NCBI RefSeq assembly: GCF_900021165.1
Contig: NZ_FCOQ01000018.1
Location: 645,285-709,284, forward strand
Source: Paenibacillus phocaeensis
GTDB taxonomy: Bacteria > Bacillota > Bacilli > Paenibacillales > Paenibacillaceae
Length of the DNA stretch: 64,000 bases
Reading direction: 5' to 3'
The translations under genes were made by a program, and so were the position numbers. Position 1 is the first letter of the stretch; every line of letters starts with the position of its first letter. This document shows positions 1-8,753 of the stretch, piece after piece. The notes under the pieces were generated by a model. It did not search any database. It saw nothing but the letters and a program-made list of their open reading frames with translations, and was not told the DNA's origin.

Positions 1-2672
1 AAGCTGGCCGAGCCGCCGTCCGTTATTGCGGCCGAGTCGCCTACCAGCGCCGCTTTCCCGGTATATTGGAACGTTACGCCGTCATCCGCGCGGTACAACC
101 GGTAGCCGACAACGTCTTTCTCCGTATTTTCGCTAAACGTAATCGTAGCCGCTCCGCTGCCGCCGGACAAAGTCACATTCGCCGGAGGCGCTGGCGGTTG
201 ACCGTCGTCGACGCGCGGATCCGGTTTGTAAGGCGCATCTTCACCGGCATCCTTCGGCAGGTAGAAGCTCAGTGGTTTATGGCTGCCGGACATGCCGGCG
301 AACGCTTTCTCCAGCTGTTCCTTGAGCTCTTCGATCGGCGTCTCGCGTTTGACCACGACCTTCTCGCGCAGCATATCGGAAGGCGTCGTTTCCTGCGGCA
401 CGTAGTTGATCCCTTCATACGTTACGTACTTGGCCCGAATCAGGACGTCGTCCGGTTCCTTTGGCACATACTTGACGTTGAAAATATCCGTAACCAGCTT
501 GCCTGCCTGCTGCGTCAGTTGGGTCGGCAGTTTGCCGCTGTAACCGGACACCGTCTTCGACACGATGCCGTCCGGTTTGGTAAACGCTTCGGTTGCGAAC
601 AGCTCCGGTTCATTTGCGCTAACTTCATTCATGACGAGCGCCCAAATTTTGCGCGCCCGCGATTTCCCGGCTTCCGACAGCGTGTTCACCGGCTCGCGGT
701 ACCCGATCCATACGCCGAGCGTGACGTCCGGAGAGTAGCCCATAAACCAGACGTCGGCGTAGTTTTGCGTTGTTCCTGTCTTGCCGACGACCGGGATTTT
801 GCCATAGTTCTTGAAGTCGCTCTTGATCGATTTGCCGGTTCCGTCCTTGATGACGGTTCGCAGCATATCGGTCATCAGGTAAGCCGTTTGCTCGGAGAAG
901 ACCTGCTGTGGCTCGACCTCATGCTTATAGACGATATCCCCTTTGGCGTCGGTGATTTTCTCGATCATGTAAGCATCGGTAAATTTCCCGCCGTTGGCAA
1001 TTGAACTATACGCGTTGGTCAATTCCTCAACGGTGACGCCGTACTTCAAGCCGCCGAGTACGCCGGTTTGCGCGTTGTAGTCTTCGTCCTCCAGCGTCGT
1101 GATCCCCAGCTTCTTGGCGAAGTCCCAAGCTTTGTCGATGCCCACGATGTTGTTGAACACCCGGAGCGCCGGGATGTTCCGGGATTCGTTCAGCGCGGTC
1201 CGCGCCGTTACCAGGCCCTTGTAACCGCCGCTGGAGTTCACCGGAATGTGGAAGCCCTTCTGATAGTCCTTCAGAATGATCGGCGAATCGTCGATGATGC
1301 TGGCCGGCTGAACGAGCCCGGTTTCCAGGGCCGGCAAATAAGCGGCGATCGGCTTCATCGTGGAGCCTGGCTGCCGTTTCATTTGCGTGGCATAGTTCAT
1401 TTGCTCGGTGTAGAAGTCGCGTCCTTCAATCATGCCGAGGATCGCGCCGGTCTTGTTGTCGATCATCATCGAGGCGACTTGCTCCAGGCCTTTCTTCTCG
1501 CTGAACGGAGAGAAGTTGTCGGCGTTGTCCGAGACCTTGTGCATCGAGTTATAGACCTTCTTGTCGATCGTTGTGTAAACCCGATAACCCCCGGTCAGCA
1601 GCTCCTGCCGGGCTTCCTCGAGGATTTGCGTGTTAGCGGCGACTTCCTCTTTGGTCATCTCGGGATTGTTCAGCATCGCAATCACAATCGCGCCCTGCCG
1701 TTCCGTCTCCAGCATCAGATACGGGAAGGTATCGTAAGCCTTCTTCGTTGATTTGGCCAGCGAACCCTTGATGTCGAAAGCCATTGCTTCGTCATATTGC
1801 GCCTGGGTGATTTTGCTCTCTTCGAGCATGCGCTGCAGCACCAACTGCTGGCGTTTGACCGCCCGGCCGAAAGCCTCTTCGTTAAACTCCCCTTTCCCGT
1901 TAAAAGCGGAATACGAGGAAGGAAGCTGCGGCAGACCGGCTAAATACGCCGCTTGAGCGATATTCAGATCCGCCAGATTGCTGATGTTGAAGATGCCTTT
2001 GGCCGCGGCTTTGATGCCGTAGACCTGATACCCGTTCGAGCCGTTGCCGAAGGGCACCTTATTCAGATAAGCCGTAATAATTTCTTCTTTGGATAAAAAA
2101 CGCTCCAGCCGAAGCGCCAGCAGCATTTCCTTGACCTTCCGATCCTCGGTCTTATCCAGGTTCAGGAACACGCGCCGCGCCAACTGCTGCGTCAGCGTAC
2201 TGCCGCCGGTTTGCACGTCCTCATGGAGCAAGCGCTGCTTGACCGCCCGCAGCGTCCCTTTGAAGTCGATGCCGAAATGTTTCTCGAATTGATTGTCCTC
2301 AATGGCAATTACGGCATCGAGCACGGTTTGCGGGATCTCCTTGTAAGTGACGGGGCGCCGGTCCTCTTCGGAGCGAAGCTGACCGATCGGTTGACCGTCC
2401 CGGAAATAGGCGAAGCCCGTCATTTCATTATGATTGATTTTCGCTTCAATGTCGGCACGCGACCGTACTGGATCGTCCTTGACGATGGAGGAGACGTATC
2501 CGAATACGGCCCCCCCGGCAAACAGAGCGCCGGCAAAGCCAAACAGAACGAGCCAACCCGTTATCGCCCAGGCGATCCGGCCTTTTTTGCGTTTCCGGGC
2601 GGGTTTAGCGGGTTTTTCGCTCCGGTTAGTGCGCCGCAGCTTGCCGGAGTTTTTGTCGTTCTCATGATCCAT
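1..2672 (-). CDS. Class A penicillin-binding protein (PBP1A family), 3' end outside window
   Basis: Bifunctional peptidoglycan synthase: an N-terminal GT51 glycosyltransferase polymerises lipid II and a transpeptidase cross-links the strands outside the membrane. The start is the ATG at 2672, behind GGAGG with 7 nt spacing. A basic cytoplasmic tail precedes one membrane segment at about residues 33-60. The GT51 motifs EDNQFEKHFG (about residue 120) and GGSTLTQQLAR are present. The transpeptidase has STMK (about 437), SRN and KTGTTQ (about 629), so both active sites look intact. From about residue 827 a fibronectin type III-like module begins and runs off the window after 890 codons. It is divergent from tyrS. 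Family assignment is firm; which PBP paralogue it is cannot be told from the window. Confidence 0.95.
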   Translation of the reverse strand, partial: MDHENDKNSGKLRRTNRSEKPAKPARKRKKGRIAWAITGWLVLFGFAGALFAGGAVFGYVSSIVKDDPVRSRADIEAKINHNEMTGFAYFRDGQPIGQLRSEEDRRPVTYKEIPQTVLDAVIAIEDNQFEKHFGIDFKGTLRAVKQRLLHEDVQTGGSTLTQQLARRVFLNLDKTEDRKVKEMLLALRLERFLSKEEIITAYLNKVPFGNGSNGYQVYGIKAAAKGIFNISNLADLNIAQAAYLAGLPQLPSSYSAFNGKGEFNEEAFGRAVKRQQLVLQRMLEESKITQAQYDEAMAFDIKGSLAKSTKKAYDTFPYLMLETERQGAIVIAMLNNPEMTKEEVAANTQILEEARQELLTGGYRVYTTIDKKVYNSMHKVSDNADNFSPFSEKKGLEQVASMMIDNKTGAILGMIEGRDFYTEQMNYATQMKRQPGSTMKPIAAYLPALETGLVQPASIIDDSPIILKDYQKGFHIPVNSSGGYKGLVTARTALNESRNIPALRVFNNIVGIDKAWDFAKKLGITTLEDEDYNAQTGVLGGLKYGVTVEELTNAYSSIANGGKFTDAYMIEKITDAKGDIVYKHEVEPQQVFSEQTAYLMTDMLRTVIKDGTGKSIKSDFKNYGKIPVVGKTGTTQNYADVWFMGYSPDVTLGVWIGYREPVNTLSEAGKSRARKIWALVMNEVSANEPELFATEAFTKPDGIVSKTVSGYSGKLPTQLTQQAGKLVTDIFNVKYVPKEPDDVLIRAKYVTYEGINYVPQETTPSDMLREKVVVKRETPIEELKEQLEKAFAGMSGSHKPLSFYLPKDAGEDAPYKPDPRVDDGQPPAPPANVTLSGGSGAATITFSENTEKDVVGYRLYRADDGVTFQYTGKAALVGDSAAITDGGSAS

Positions 2673-2699
2673 GCATGATCCTCCTTTATAAACAGCAAC

Positions 2700-2708
2700 A
2701 TTATAGCA
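2700..2708 (-). promoter_or_regulatory. Extended -10 promoter element for the PBP gene
   Basis: Read on the minus strand, TGCTATAAT gives a perfect -10 with an extended TGn element about 28 nt before the PBP start codon. No good -35 box is visible, as is common for extended -10 promoters. Confidence 0.5.
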
Positions 2709-2796
2709 TAAAAAAGGGGATTTGGATGTTTTTTCAGCGCATTTTGGCGTGTTGTGGAGCCTGCGTTCGAATGCATATGACCTAGTTTTCGTAGGT

Positions 2797-2826
2797 TTGA
2801 CTTTGCGGATGCATCTATGTTATATA
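2797..2826 (+). promoter_or_regulatory. Sigma-A-type promoter for the tyrS T-box transcript
   Basis: TTGACT (2797-2802) is followed after 18 nt by TATATA (2821-2826). It lies just upstream of the T-box leader, which fits a transcript starting near 2833. Confidence 0.55.
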
Positions 2827-2839
2827 TTATTTTAAATCG

Positions 2840-3156
2840 CATATCGACAAAAGGCTTGGAAAGACTCAGTAGAAGGCGGAATCCCGTCGCTCAGAGAATC
2901 GGTGGTGGCTGCGAACCGAATGGGCGGATCCCTTTTGAATTACCGTCTGGAGCCGTCCGGGGGAACGCGCGGGTACGTACCCGAAAGAATCGAAGCGCCA
3001 GTAGTCCGGTACCGGGGGATCCCGTTATGTGAATGAAGTGAAAACCGTGAACCGTCCGTTTGGCATCCTTGCCGCGAGGACCGGGCAGCGGTTTTAATTA
3101 GGGTGGTAACGCGAGCGCTCCTTCTCGTCCCTTGGGATGAGAAGGAGCTTTTTTGC
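2840..3156 (+). ncRNA. T-box leader of tyrS
   Basis: This is a tRNA-sensing transcription attenuator. The T-box sequence AGGGTGGTAACGCG is at 3100-3113; the usual form is AGGGTGGNACCGCG, so there is one C-to-A change. The bulge reads UGGU, which pairs with the ACCA end of a tRNA whose discriminator base is A, as in tRNA-Tyr. A terminator follows: arms GCTCCTTCTC (3117-3126) and GAGAAGGAGC (3139-3148), then six T. Stem I elements (CAGAGAATCGG and GGCTGCGAACCG) lie around 2890-2920. TAC triplets that could be the specifier occur in GAATTACCG near 2940 and in the GGGTACGTACCC segment near 2970; I could not decide between them without folding. Confidence 0.9.
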
Positions 3157-3203
3157 GTTCAATTTCATAGGTGGAGTCAACAATTTGGATGGAGGTAAGT
3201 GAA

Positions 3204-4457
3204 ATGAAATGGGAAGAATTAAACGCAGCGCAGCAGGCCGAGGTGGAACGCCAGCTTCAGGTGATTTCCCGCGGCGTGGTGGAGATCGTGCCGGAAGACG
3301 AGCTTAAGCAGAAAGTCATCAAGTCGGTCGTGACCGGCAAGCCGCTGAAGGTGAAGCTGGGGTTAGACCCTTCCGCACCGGACATTCATGTCGGTCATAC
3401 GGTGGTGATGCAGAAGCTTCGCCAGTTCCAGGAGTTGGGGCATCAGGTGCAGCTGATTATCGGCGACTTCACGGGGCGAATCGGCGACCCGACCGGGAAA
3501 TCGGAAACCCGCAAGCAGTTGACCGAAGAAGATGTACAGCGAAATGCGGAGACATACCGCCAGCAAATTTTTAAAATTTTGGACCCGTCCCAAACCCAAG
3601 TCCATTTCAACTCCGAATGGCTGGCGCCGATGACCTTCGCCGATGTGGTGAAACTCTCTGCCAAGGTCACGGTAGCACGCATGCTCGAACGTGACGATTT
3701 TACGAAACGGTACTCGAGCGGGCAGCCGATCAGCATTCACGAGTTTTTCTATCCGCTCATGCAGGGCATGGATTCGGTGGCGCTGGAAAGCGACATCGAG
3801 CTGGGGGGAACGGACCAGAAGTTTAACCTGCTCATGGGCCGGACGCTGCAGAAAGAATACGGCAAAGACACGCAAGTCGCGATCATGACCCCGATCATCG
3901 AAGGTCTGGACGGCGTGCAGAAGATGAGTAAGAGCCTTGGCAATTACATCGGCATCGATGAAGCGCCTAATGAGGTATATGGCAAGGCGATGTCCGTGCC
4001 GGATGAGCTCATGACGAAATACTACGAGCTCGTGACGGACTTGTCACTGGAGGATTTGGCTGCCCTCAACGAAGGCCTCAAATCAGGGGGAGTTCATCCG
4101 CGCGATGCCAAGATGAGACTCGCCCATACGCTGGTGCGGATGTACCACGGCCAGGAAGCGGCCGATGCCGCCCAGGAGCATTTCGTGACCGTCTTCCAAC
4201 AGCGGGCGCTGCCGGACGATATCGAGGAGAAGGAGATCCCTGCGGCCGAGCTGGAGAACGGGAAAATCCGCCTGATCAAACTGCTGACGCTGATCGGATT
4301 TGCGGCCTCCAACGGAGAGGCCAAACGCAGCATCCAGCAAGGTGCGGTGAAGCTGAACGAAGAGAAGGTGAGCGATCCGAATGCGGAAGTGGAGCTGGCC
4401 GGCGGAGAAATCATCCAGGTCGGCAAACGCAAATTCGCCAAGCTGTCGCTAAAATAA
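3204..4457 (+). CDS. tyrS: Tyrosyl-tRNA synthetase
   Basis: Charges tRNA-Tyr with tyrosine (class Ic). The start is ATG 3204, 8 nt behind GGAGG; an in-frame ATG at 3171 has no ribosome binding site. The protein has 417 residues. The signature HVGHT replaces HIGH, and the KMSKS loop is intact (QKMSKSLGNYIG). TyrRS enzymes of the Escherichia coli/Geobacillus type carry KFGKT instead, so this resembles the TyrZ subgroup. An S4-like RNA-binding domain occupies roughly residues 345-410. Expression should rise when uncharged tRNA-Tyr binds the T-box upstream. It converges on rpsD, as in Bacillus. Confidence 0.97.
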   Translation: MKWEELNAAQQAEVERQLQVISRGVVEIVPEDELKQKVIKSVVTGKPLKVKLGLDPSAPDIHVGHTVVMQKLRQFQELGHQVQLIIGDFTGRIGDPTGKSETRKQLTEEDVQRNAETYRQQIFKILDPSQTQVHFNSEWLAPMTFADVVKLSAKVTVARMLERDDFTKRYSSGQPISIHEFFYPLMQGMDSVALESDIELGGTDQKFNLLMGRTLQKEYGKDTQVAIMTPIIEGLDGVQKMSKSLGNYIGIDEAPNEVYGKAMSVPDELMTKYYELVTDLSLEDLAALNEGLKSGGVHPRDAKMRLAHTLVRMYHGQEAADAAQEHFVTVFQQRALPDDIEEKEIPAAELENGKIRLIKLLTLIGFAASNGEAKRSIQQGAVKLNEEKVSDPNAEVELAGGEIIQVGKRKFAKLSLK

Positions 4458-4470
4458 TCAGCTTTCACAG

Positions 4471-4508
4471 ATCGGAACGTAGAGCGATCCTTCGTTCCGA
4501 TTTTTTTT
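4471..4508 (+). terminator. Terminator of tyrS
   Basis: Inverted repeat ATCGGAACG (4471-4479) / CGTTCCGAT (4493-4501), followed by a T tract to 4508. Confidence 0.85.
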
Positions 4509-4527
4509 ATTGGGGCGGGCAAGCACG

Positions 4528-4565
4528 AAAAAACCGGCCGAAGTCGATAAGGACTTCGGCCGGTT
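4528..4565 (-). terminator. Terminator of rpsD
   Basis: Long GC-rich hairpin with arms reading ACCGGCCGAAGTC and GACTTCGGCCGGT, and an A tract at its left end that becomes the U tract on the minus strand. It closes the rpsD transcript between the two convergent genes. Confidence 0.85.
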
Positions 4566-4580
4566 TGGCATTGATCAATC

Positions 4581-5180
4581 TTAACGGTTGTAGAACTCGA
4601 CGATTTGCTTCTCGTCGATGTCTTGCGACAGCTCGGAACGTTCTGGCAAACGGATGTATTTGCCTTCCATAGCGGTGTCGTTGAATTCCAGGTAAGCCGG
4701 AAGATGCGAGCGGTTCTCGAGAGCTTCCTTCACCGAGGACAGGCTGCGGCTTCTTTCGCGAAGACCGATCACATCGCCGATGTTCACACGGTAAGAAGCG
4801 ATGTCCACTTTCTTGCCGTTCACGGTGACGTGGCCATGGGATACGAGCTGACGCGCGCCGGCGCGGGAGTTCGCGAAGCCCAGACGATAAACCAGGTTGT
4901 CCAAACGGCTTTCAAGCAGGAACATGAACGTTTCGCCCGCGATACCAGGCATATGTTGCGCTTTCTCGAACAGCGTGCGGAATTGCTTCTCGCCCAAGCC
5001 GTACATGTGGCGCAGTTTTTGCTTCTCGAGCAACTGTGCTCCGTAGTTGCTGATTTTTCTGCGTTGGTTAGGACCGTGTTGCCCCGGAGGGAACGGACGC
5101 TTCAAATCTTTGCCTGTACCGCTCAAGGAAATGCCGAGACGGCGGCTGAGTTTAAATTTAGGACCAGTGTAACGTGCCAT
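4581..5180 (-). CDS. rpsD: 30S ribosomal protein S4
   Basis: Primary 16S rRNA-binding protein of the small subunit body. It has 199 residues, about the usual length. It begins [15 protein letters not shown] after the Met and has a central S4 RNA-binding domain (residues about 90-155, with [15 protein letters not shown]). It lacks the zinc-type Cys motif found in some S4 proteins. The start is preceded by AAAGGAG. It stands alone, as in Bacillus, with its own promoter and a roughly 200-nt leader, consistent with autogenous control by S4. Confidence 0.98.
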   Translation of the reverse strand: MARYTGPKFKLSRRLGISLSGTGKDLKRPFPPGQHGPNQRRKISNYGAQLLEKQKLRHMYGLGEKQFRTLFEKAQHMPGIAGETFMFLLESRLDNLVYRLGFANSRAGARQLVSHGHVTVNGKKVDIASYRVNIGDVIGLRERSRSLSSVKEALENRSHLPAYLEFNDTAMEGKYIRLPERSELSQDIDEKQIVEFYNR

Positions 5181-5379
5181 TGTATAGGTAGACTCCTTTG
5201 TTAGTTAAATTTCGTATAGGGTTCTACTTGCGCGGGTTTTGTTTGGATGAGCGAAGGATAGATGGAAAGATACGCTCCCTGACAGGAAAGTTCAGCCGCT
5301 GTCCCGTCAGCAACAAAAACCGAGAGGGTGCTCGCATGCGTTACGCCCTAAGCAAGACTCTATCCAGTCTTCATCAACA
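5181..5379 (-). promoter_or_regulatory. Long rpsD 5' leader, candidate S4 autoregulatory RNA
   Basis: About 200 nt lie between the rpsD promoter and the start codon with no coding potential. On the minus strand it holds complementary segments, for example GACGGGACAG against CTGTC, that could fold into a compact structure near the ribosome binding site. In Bacillus, S4 represses its own mRNA through the leader. Here that role is inferred from position and structure only. Confidence 0.55.
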
Positions 5380-5385
5380 ATATAT

Positions 5386-5413
5386 ATTATATGATTTGAG
5401 GAGATAAAGTCAA
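5386..5413 (-). promoter_or_regulatory. rpsD promoter
   Basis: On the minus strand: TTGACT (5408-5413), 16-nt spacer, TATAAT (5386-5391). A near-consensus sigma-A promoter. Confidence 0.8.
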
Positions 5414-5558
5414 TAAGTGTTTTTGTTGGGAAAGGCGGTATTTTGTCGATAGGGCTTTTGACCTAAAAAAATGCTTTAAACCTTAGGAATTATAATGCAA
5501 AACGCTAAGGAACATAGTAAAATAGAGATAACAGACAAAATCAGATCCGGCGGAAAAT

Positions 5559-5594
5559 GGACAAGCTTAAACTTCATGGAAGGGTAGCTTGTCC
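5559..5594 (+). other. Hairpin in the leader of the GGDEF gene
   Basis: Perfect 9-bp inverted repeat GGACAAGCT (5559-5567) / AGCTTGTCC (5586-5594) with an 18-nt loop, about 60 nt before the start codon. No U tract follows, so it is not an obvious terminator. Its role is unknown. The remainder of 5414-5655 shows no gene. Confidence 0.4.
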
Positions 5595-5655
5595 GTTTGG
5601 TATTTATCGCAAGTTGAGGGGTACATTCCAACGCAGCATATAAAGGAGCTTTTTT

Positions 5656-7644
5656 ATGGCCGATCAATCCCTGGGTCAGCCGATGCTGAACCTGAATAAC
5701 GCTTTCGGCCTGCCGCGGCTTGAGGATGGCGACAACGATACGGATTGGCTGCGGCAGCTTGATATTACCGTTCATGATTTTCCCTACATCGATTCGATCT
5801 TAAAACAAGGTTATGAAGAATGGCGCAAACGCTTAAGCGAAATGCCGGAGCTGGGCAAAGCCGGGTTCTTCATCGCCGGAAGTCGCGGCGAGAAGCTGCT
5901 TGCTGATTCGCCTCAACCCGGGCAGCGAATGGATCATTCCTGGCCCGTTCAAGTAGAAGAGATGATCAAACAGTGCCTTCACGAACGCCAAACGATGGCA
6001 TCCGAGACCGCGGACGGGGTCTATGTGGCTGTGCCGGTGTTTACCCGCATCCACGGCGAGTTGTTCGCTGCGTTCGGCTGCTGCTTGCGCGACTGCGGGG
6101 TTACGGCGGCCGTCTTGTTCGCCAAAACGGCGGCACAACTGTTTCAAACCTGCTTCTATAATTGCTTTGAAGGCTTGTTCGTTGCCGACTTGCTGCGTAT
6201 TCAACGGCAAGCCAAACGTGAGGAGCAGCGCCGCTCCAAGCTCTTTCAAATGGTGCAGAAGCTCCATGACAAGATCGACGTAGATTCGGTCCTGACGGAA
6301 GTGTTCGAACGGGTAGCCGGCATGTATCCGGCAGCCAGGCTGGAGCTGTTGATGTCTCAGGATCATTTAAGCCGCGATCCGCGGGTCAAGTCGCTGCAAC
6401 TGCACGGGCAGGGAGACGAGTTGCCGATGAGGGCTTTCATGGAGGGCCGCATGCAGGTCAGGGAATCGGCGGATCCCGATGACGGGAGCGAAAGACGGCT
6501 GGAGATTGCCGTCCCCCTCAGCGGGAAACAAGGCGTATATGGGGTGTTCCACTTGCAGATTCGGCGGGAAGAGATGGATCAAGTGGATTTGCAGCTCATC
6601 GGAATGATGGCCGATACGGCGGGTACGGCGTTCGAGAACGCCAAGCTGTACGAGCAGTCCAATTTGCTGATCAACGAGCTGAGGCTGATCAATGAATTAA
6701 CCAAACGATTGAACCAGAGCCTGCGGCTCAAGGAAGTGTTCCAGTTCGCTACCGAAGAGCTGTTATCGATTTTCAAGGCGGAGTACTGCTGTATCTCCCA
6801 ACTGAACAAAGAGCGGGAAACGTTCGAAATCATGTCCAGCAACGTGCCGGGGCTGTCGAAGGAGCATTTTCCGAAGAACTACGGGTTCAGCGGGTTGGTC
6901 TACTCAACACAGGAGCCGATCATTCTGTCTGACTTTCAGGCTTATGGGAAGGTATCTTCGAGATTTATGGAGGAGACGGATTCCCGCTCGCTGATTACCG
7001 CACCTTTAATCGTCCGCGGTGAGGTCAACGGAGTCATTATGCTGGCGCACCGCAAGACTCGCTTCTTCTCCTATGACAATTACAAGCTGCTTCAGGTTCT
7101 GTCTTCACACATCGGACTGGCGATCGCCAATGCGTCGCTGCATGCGGAGGTTCGCCGGATGGCCAACCGCGATATGCTGACCGGACTTTACGCCCGTCAC
7201 TATGTCGATGACGCCATCCAGGATTTCCAGAAGAAAGACATGAACGGGTCGCTGATTATCGTCGATATCGACCAGTTCAAGCAGGTGAATGACACGTTTG
7301 GCCACCAGACCGGGGATAAAATCCTAAAGCAGGTTTGCGCGATTGTCAAAAGCTCGATCCGCAAAACCGATATCGCCGCCCGCTGGGGAGGCGAGGAGCT
7401 GGCCGTGTACTTGCCTGGCGCGAGTGCCGAGAACAGCTATCAAATTGCGGAGACGATTCGGCTGCGGGTCGAGATGAATACCGATCCGCCGGTGACGGTT
7501 TCATGCGGGATCGCCGAATGGGTACGGGGCGACGATAAGCTCAGCGTGGAATCGCTCTTCTATCAGGCGGATATGGCTCTGTATAAAGCCAAGAACAACG
7601 GGCGCAATCAGACGCAAATCGGATCAAGAGACAACGCCCTCTAG
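5656..7644 (+). CDS. GAF-domain diguanylate cyclase (GGDEF)
   Basis: Predicted to make cyclic di-GMP from two GTP. It has 662 residues, and AAAGGAGC precedes the ATG. There is no membrane segment. Residues 1-190 match no family I know. Two GAF-like sensor domains follow (about 195-330 and 345-495), then a GGDEF domain (about 500-655) opening with ANRDMLTGLYARHYVDD. The active-site loop reads GGEEL (about 578). RKTD sits exactly five residues upstream of it, the position of the inhibitory I-site, so both catalysis and product inhibition look possible. No EAL or HD-GYP partner lies nearby. The GAF ligand cannot be read from sequence. Confidence 0.93.
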   Translation: MADQSLGQPMLNLNNAFGLPRLEDGDNDTDWLRQLDITVHDFPYIDSILKQGYEEWRKRLSEMPELGKAGFFIAGSRGEKLLADSPQPGQRMDHSWPVQVEEMIKQCLHERQTMASETADGVYVAVPVFTRIHGELFAAFGCCLRDCGVTAAVLFAKTAAQLFQTCFYNCFEGLFVADLLRIQRQAKREEQRRSKLFQMVQKLHDKIDVDSVLTEVFERVAGMYPAARLELLMSQDHLSRDPRVKSLQLHGQGDELPMRAFMEGRMQVRESADPDDGSERRLEIAVPLSGKQGVYGVFHLQIRREEMDQVDLQLIGMMADTAGTAFENAKLYEQSNLLINELRLINELTKRLNQSLRLKEVFQFATEELLSIFKAEYCCISQLNKERETFEIMSSNVPGLSKEHFPKNYGFSGLVYSTQEPIILSDFQAYGKVSSRFMEETDSRSLITAPLIVRGEVNGVIMLAHRKTRFFSYDNYKLLQVLSSHIGLAIANASLHAEVRRMANRDMLTGLYARHYVDDAIQDFQKKDMNGSLIIVDIDQFKQVNDTFGHQTGDKILKQVCAIVKSSIRKTDIAARWGGEELAVYLPGASAENSYQIAETIRLRVEMNTDPPVTVSCGIAEWVRGDDKLSVESLFYQADMALYKAKNNGRNQTQIGSRDNAL

Positions 7645-7649
7645 ATGCA

Positions 7650-7690
7650 GAACACCCCGACGGTACTCCGGGACCGCGGGGTGTTCTTAT
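7650..7690 (+). terminator. Hairpin terminator after the GGDEF gene
   Basis: GAACACCCCG (7650-7659) / CGGGGTGTTC (7677-7686), followed by a short weak T run. A second perfect 8-bp hairpin, ACGGCTGC (7695-7702) / GCAGCCGT (7717-7724), follows and is not explained. Confidence 0.6.
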
Positions 7691-7808
7691 GTGTACGGCT
7701 GCATCACGCGAATAGAGCAGCCGTCCCCGTGGCAGGATACTGCTAGAACAGGCAAAGGGAATATCCGGTGAGATCCCGGTGTATTTTTCTAAAGGCGGGG
7801 GCTTGCGT

Positions 7809-8675
7809 ATGTGGGGAACGATACAGAGAGGGCGGGTTTATCGGTTAGCGTTCATTGTGAACAGCCTGCTGTTCACGCTAGTGCTGGCGTCCTGCGGGAT
7901 GAACGAATCGAAGACGCCGGAGCAGTGGTTCAACTTCACCTGGTCGGGGCTTGCGGGCTGCGATTCGCTGACGTTCCGCGGGCTGGCCGCCCTGCAGCGC
8001 GGGGACGGTCAAGCGCAGGAGGAGAGTCTCAGCTATACGGGCCGTCTTCAAGAACACCGGGAATTAAGCATTCGGGCCCATCCGGCGAACAGCGGGGCAG
8101 GGAACCTTGGCGGTCGGCTGCAGACGGCGGGGTTCCCGCAGGCCAGCGGATGGGAAGCCAAATTGCGGTTCGAGAATGGAAACTGGCTGGTCCAGTCCGA
8201 GAATCGCAATGCGCTGCTACAGGGGGTTGTTCGGTTGAATCCGCTGGATCAACTGGAGGAAATCCATACGGCCGCCAAGAAAACAATCACCTCGGAGAGC
8301 GGTGCAGCGCGGGGAACGAAAGTGCTTCGGATCGAAATGGATCCGGCCGAAGCCAGTATGCGGATAAAGGATCGTCTGCTGTCCGAAATGGAGCTGACGC
8401 GCGAGGGCGGGGGCGAACTGCTGGAGAAGGTTCCGGCGGACCGGCAGCAGCAGATGCGCAGCGAATTATCGAAGATTTGGACAGCGGGTCAGGATCAGTT
8501 GTCCGCCATGCTGGAGGAGATGAGAGCCACGGTCATTTACCATTTGACGATCGATCGCAAAACAGGATTGCCGGCCAGGCTGACTTCCGAGACGACGCTT
8601 CATTACTTGTCCGCTAAAGGCGTGCCGCAGCGCGAGGTGCTGCGAACCGATAACCGGTTCGAGAGCTATAAGTAA
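7809..8675 (+). CDS. Putative lipoprotein of unknown function
   Basis: A 288-residue protein starting at ATG 7809 (RBS GGCGGGGG). The N-terminus is a lipoprotein signal: basic RGRVYR, a hydrophobic run, then the lipobox LASC, so the mature protein should be attached to the outer membrane face at about Cys-28. The remainder is hydrophilic and ends in a beta-rich stretch (IYHLTIDRKTGLPARLTSE) that resembles the lipid-carrier fold of LolA/LppX-type lipoproteins. That resemblance is impression only. An in-frame ATG at 7779 lacks a good RBS and would place charged residues before the signal. Function not recognised. Confidence 0.75.
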   Translation: MWGTIQRGRVYRLAFIVNSLLFTLVLASCGMNESKTPEQWFNFTWSGLAGCDSLTFRGLAALQRGDGQAQEESLSYTGRLQEHRELSIRAHPANSGAGNLGGRLQTAGFPQASGWEAKLRFENGNWLVQSENRNALLQGVVRLNPLDQLEEIHTAAKKTITSESGAARGTKVLRIEMDPAEASMRIKDRLLSEMELTREGGGELLEKVPADRQQQMRSELSKIWTAGQDQLSAMLEEMRATVIYHLTIDRKTGLPARLTSETTLHYLSAKGVPQREVLRTDNRFESYK

Positions 8676-8694
8676 CGCGACCTCTTGACTTAGG

Positions 8695-8723
8695 CTGACT
8701 TTCCGACCCCATCGTGCTACAAT
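8695..8723 (+). promoter_or_regulatory. Promoter of the M29 aminopeptidase gene
   Basis: CTGACT (8695-8700), 17-nt spacer, TACAAT (8718-8723). Confidence 0.55.
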
Positions 8724-8733
8724 AACAGAAGAA

Positions 8734-8748
8734 TTAACCAATGGTTAA
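8734..8748 (+). promoter_or_regulatory. Operator-like palindrome TTAACC-AAT-GGTTAA
   Basis: Perfect 6-3-6 inverted repeat lying at about +5 to +20 of the predicted transcript, a usual position for a repressor site. No cognate regulator is identifiable from the window. Confidence 0.4.
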
Positions 8749-8753
8749 ACTAT

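Noticed and set aside
5414-5655. Cyclic di-GMP riboswitch upstream of the GGDEF gene
   Set aside because: None of the conserved GEMM elements are present; only a simple 9-bp hairpin was found.
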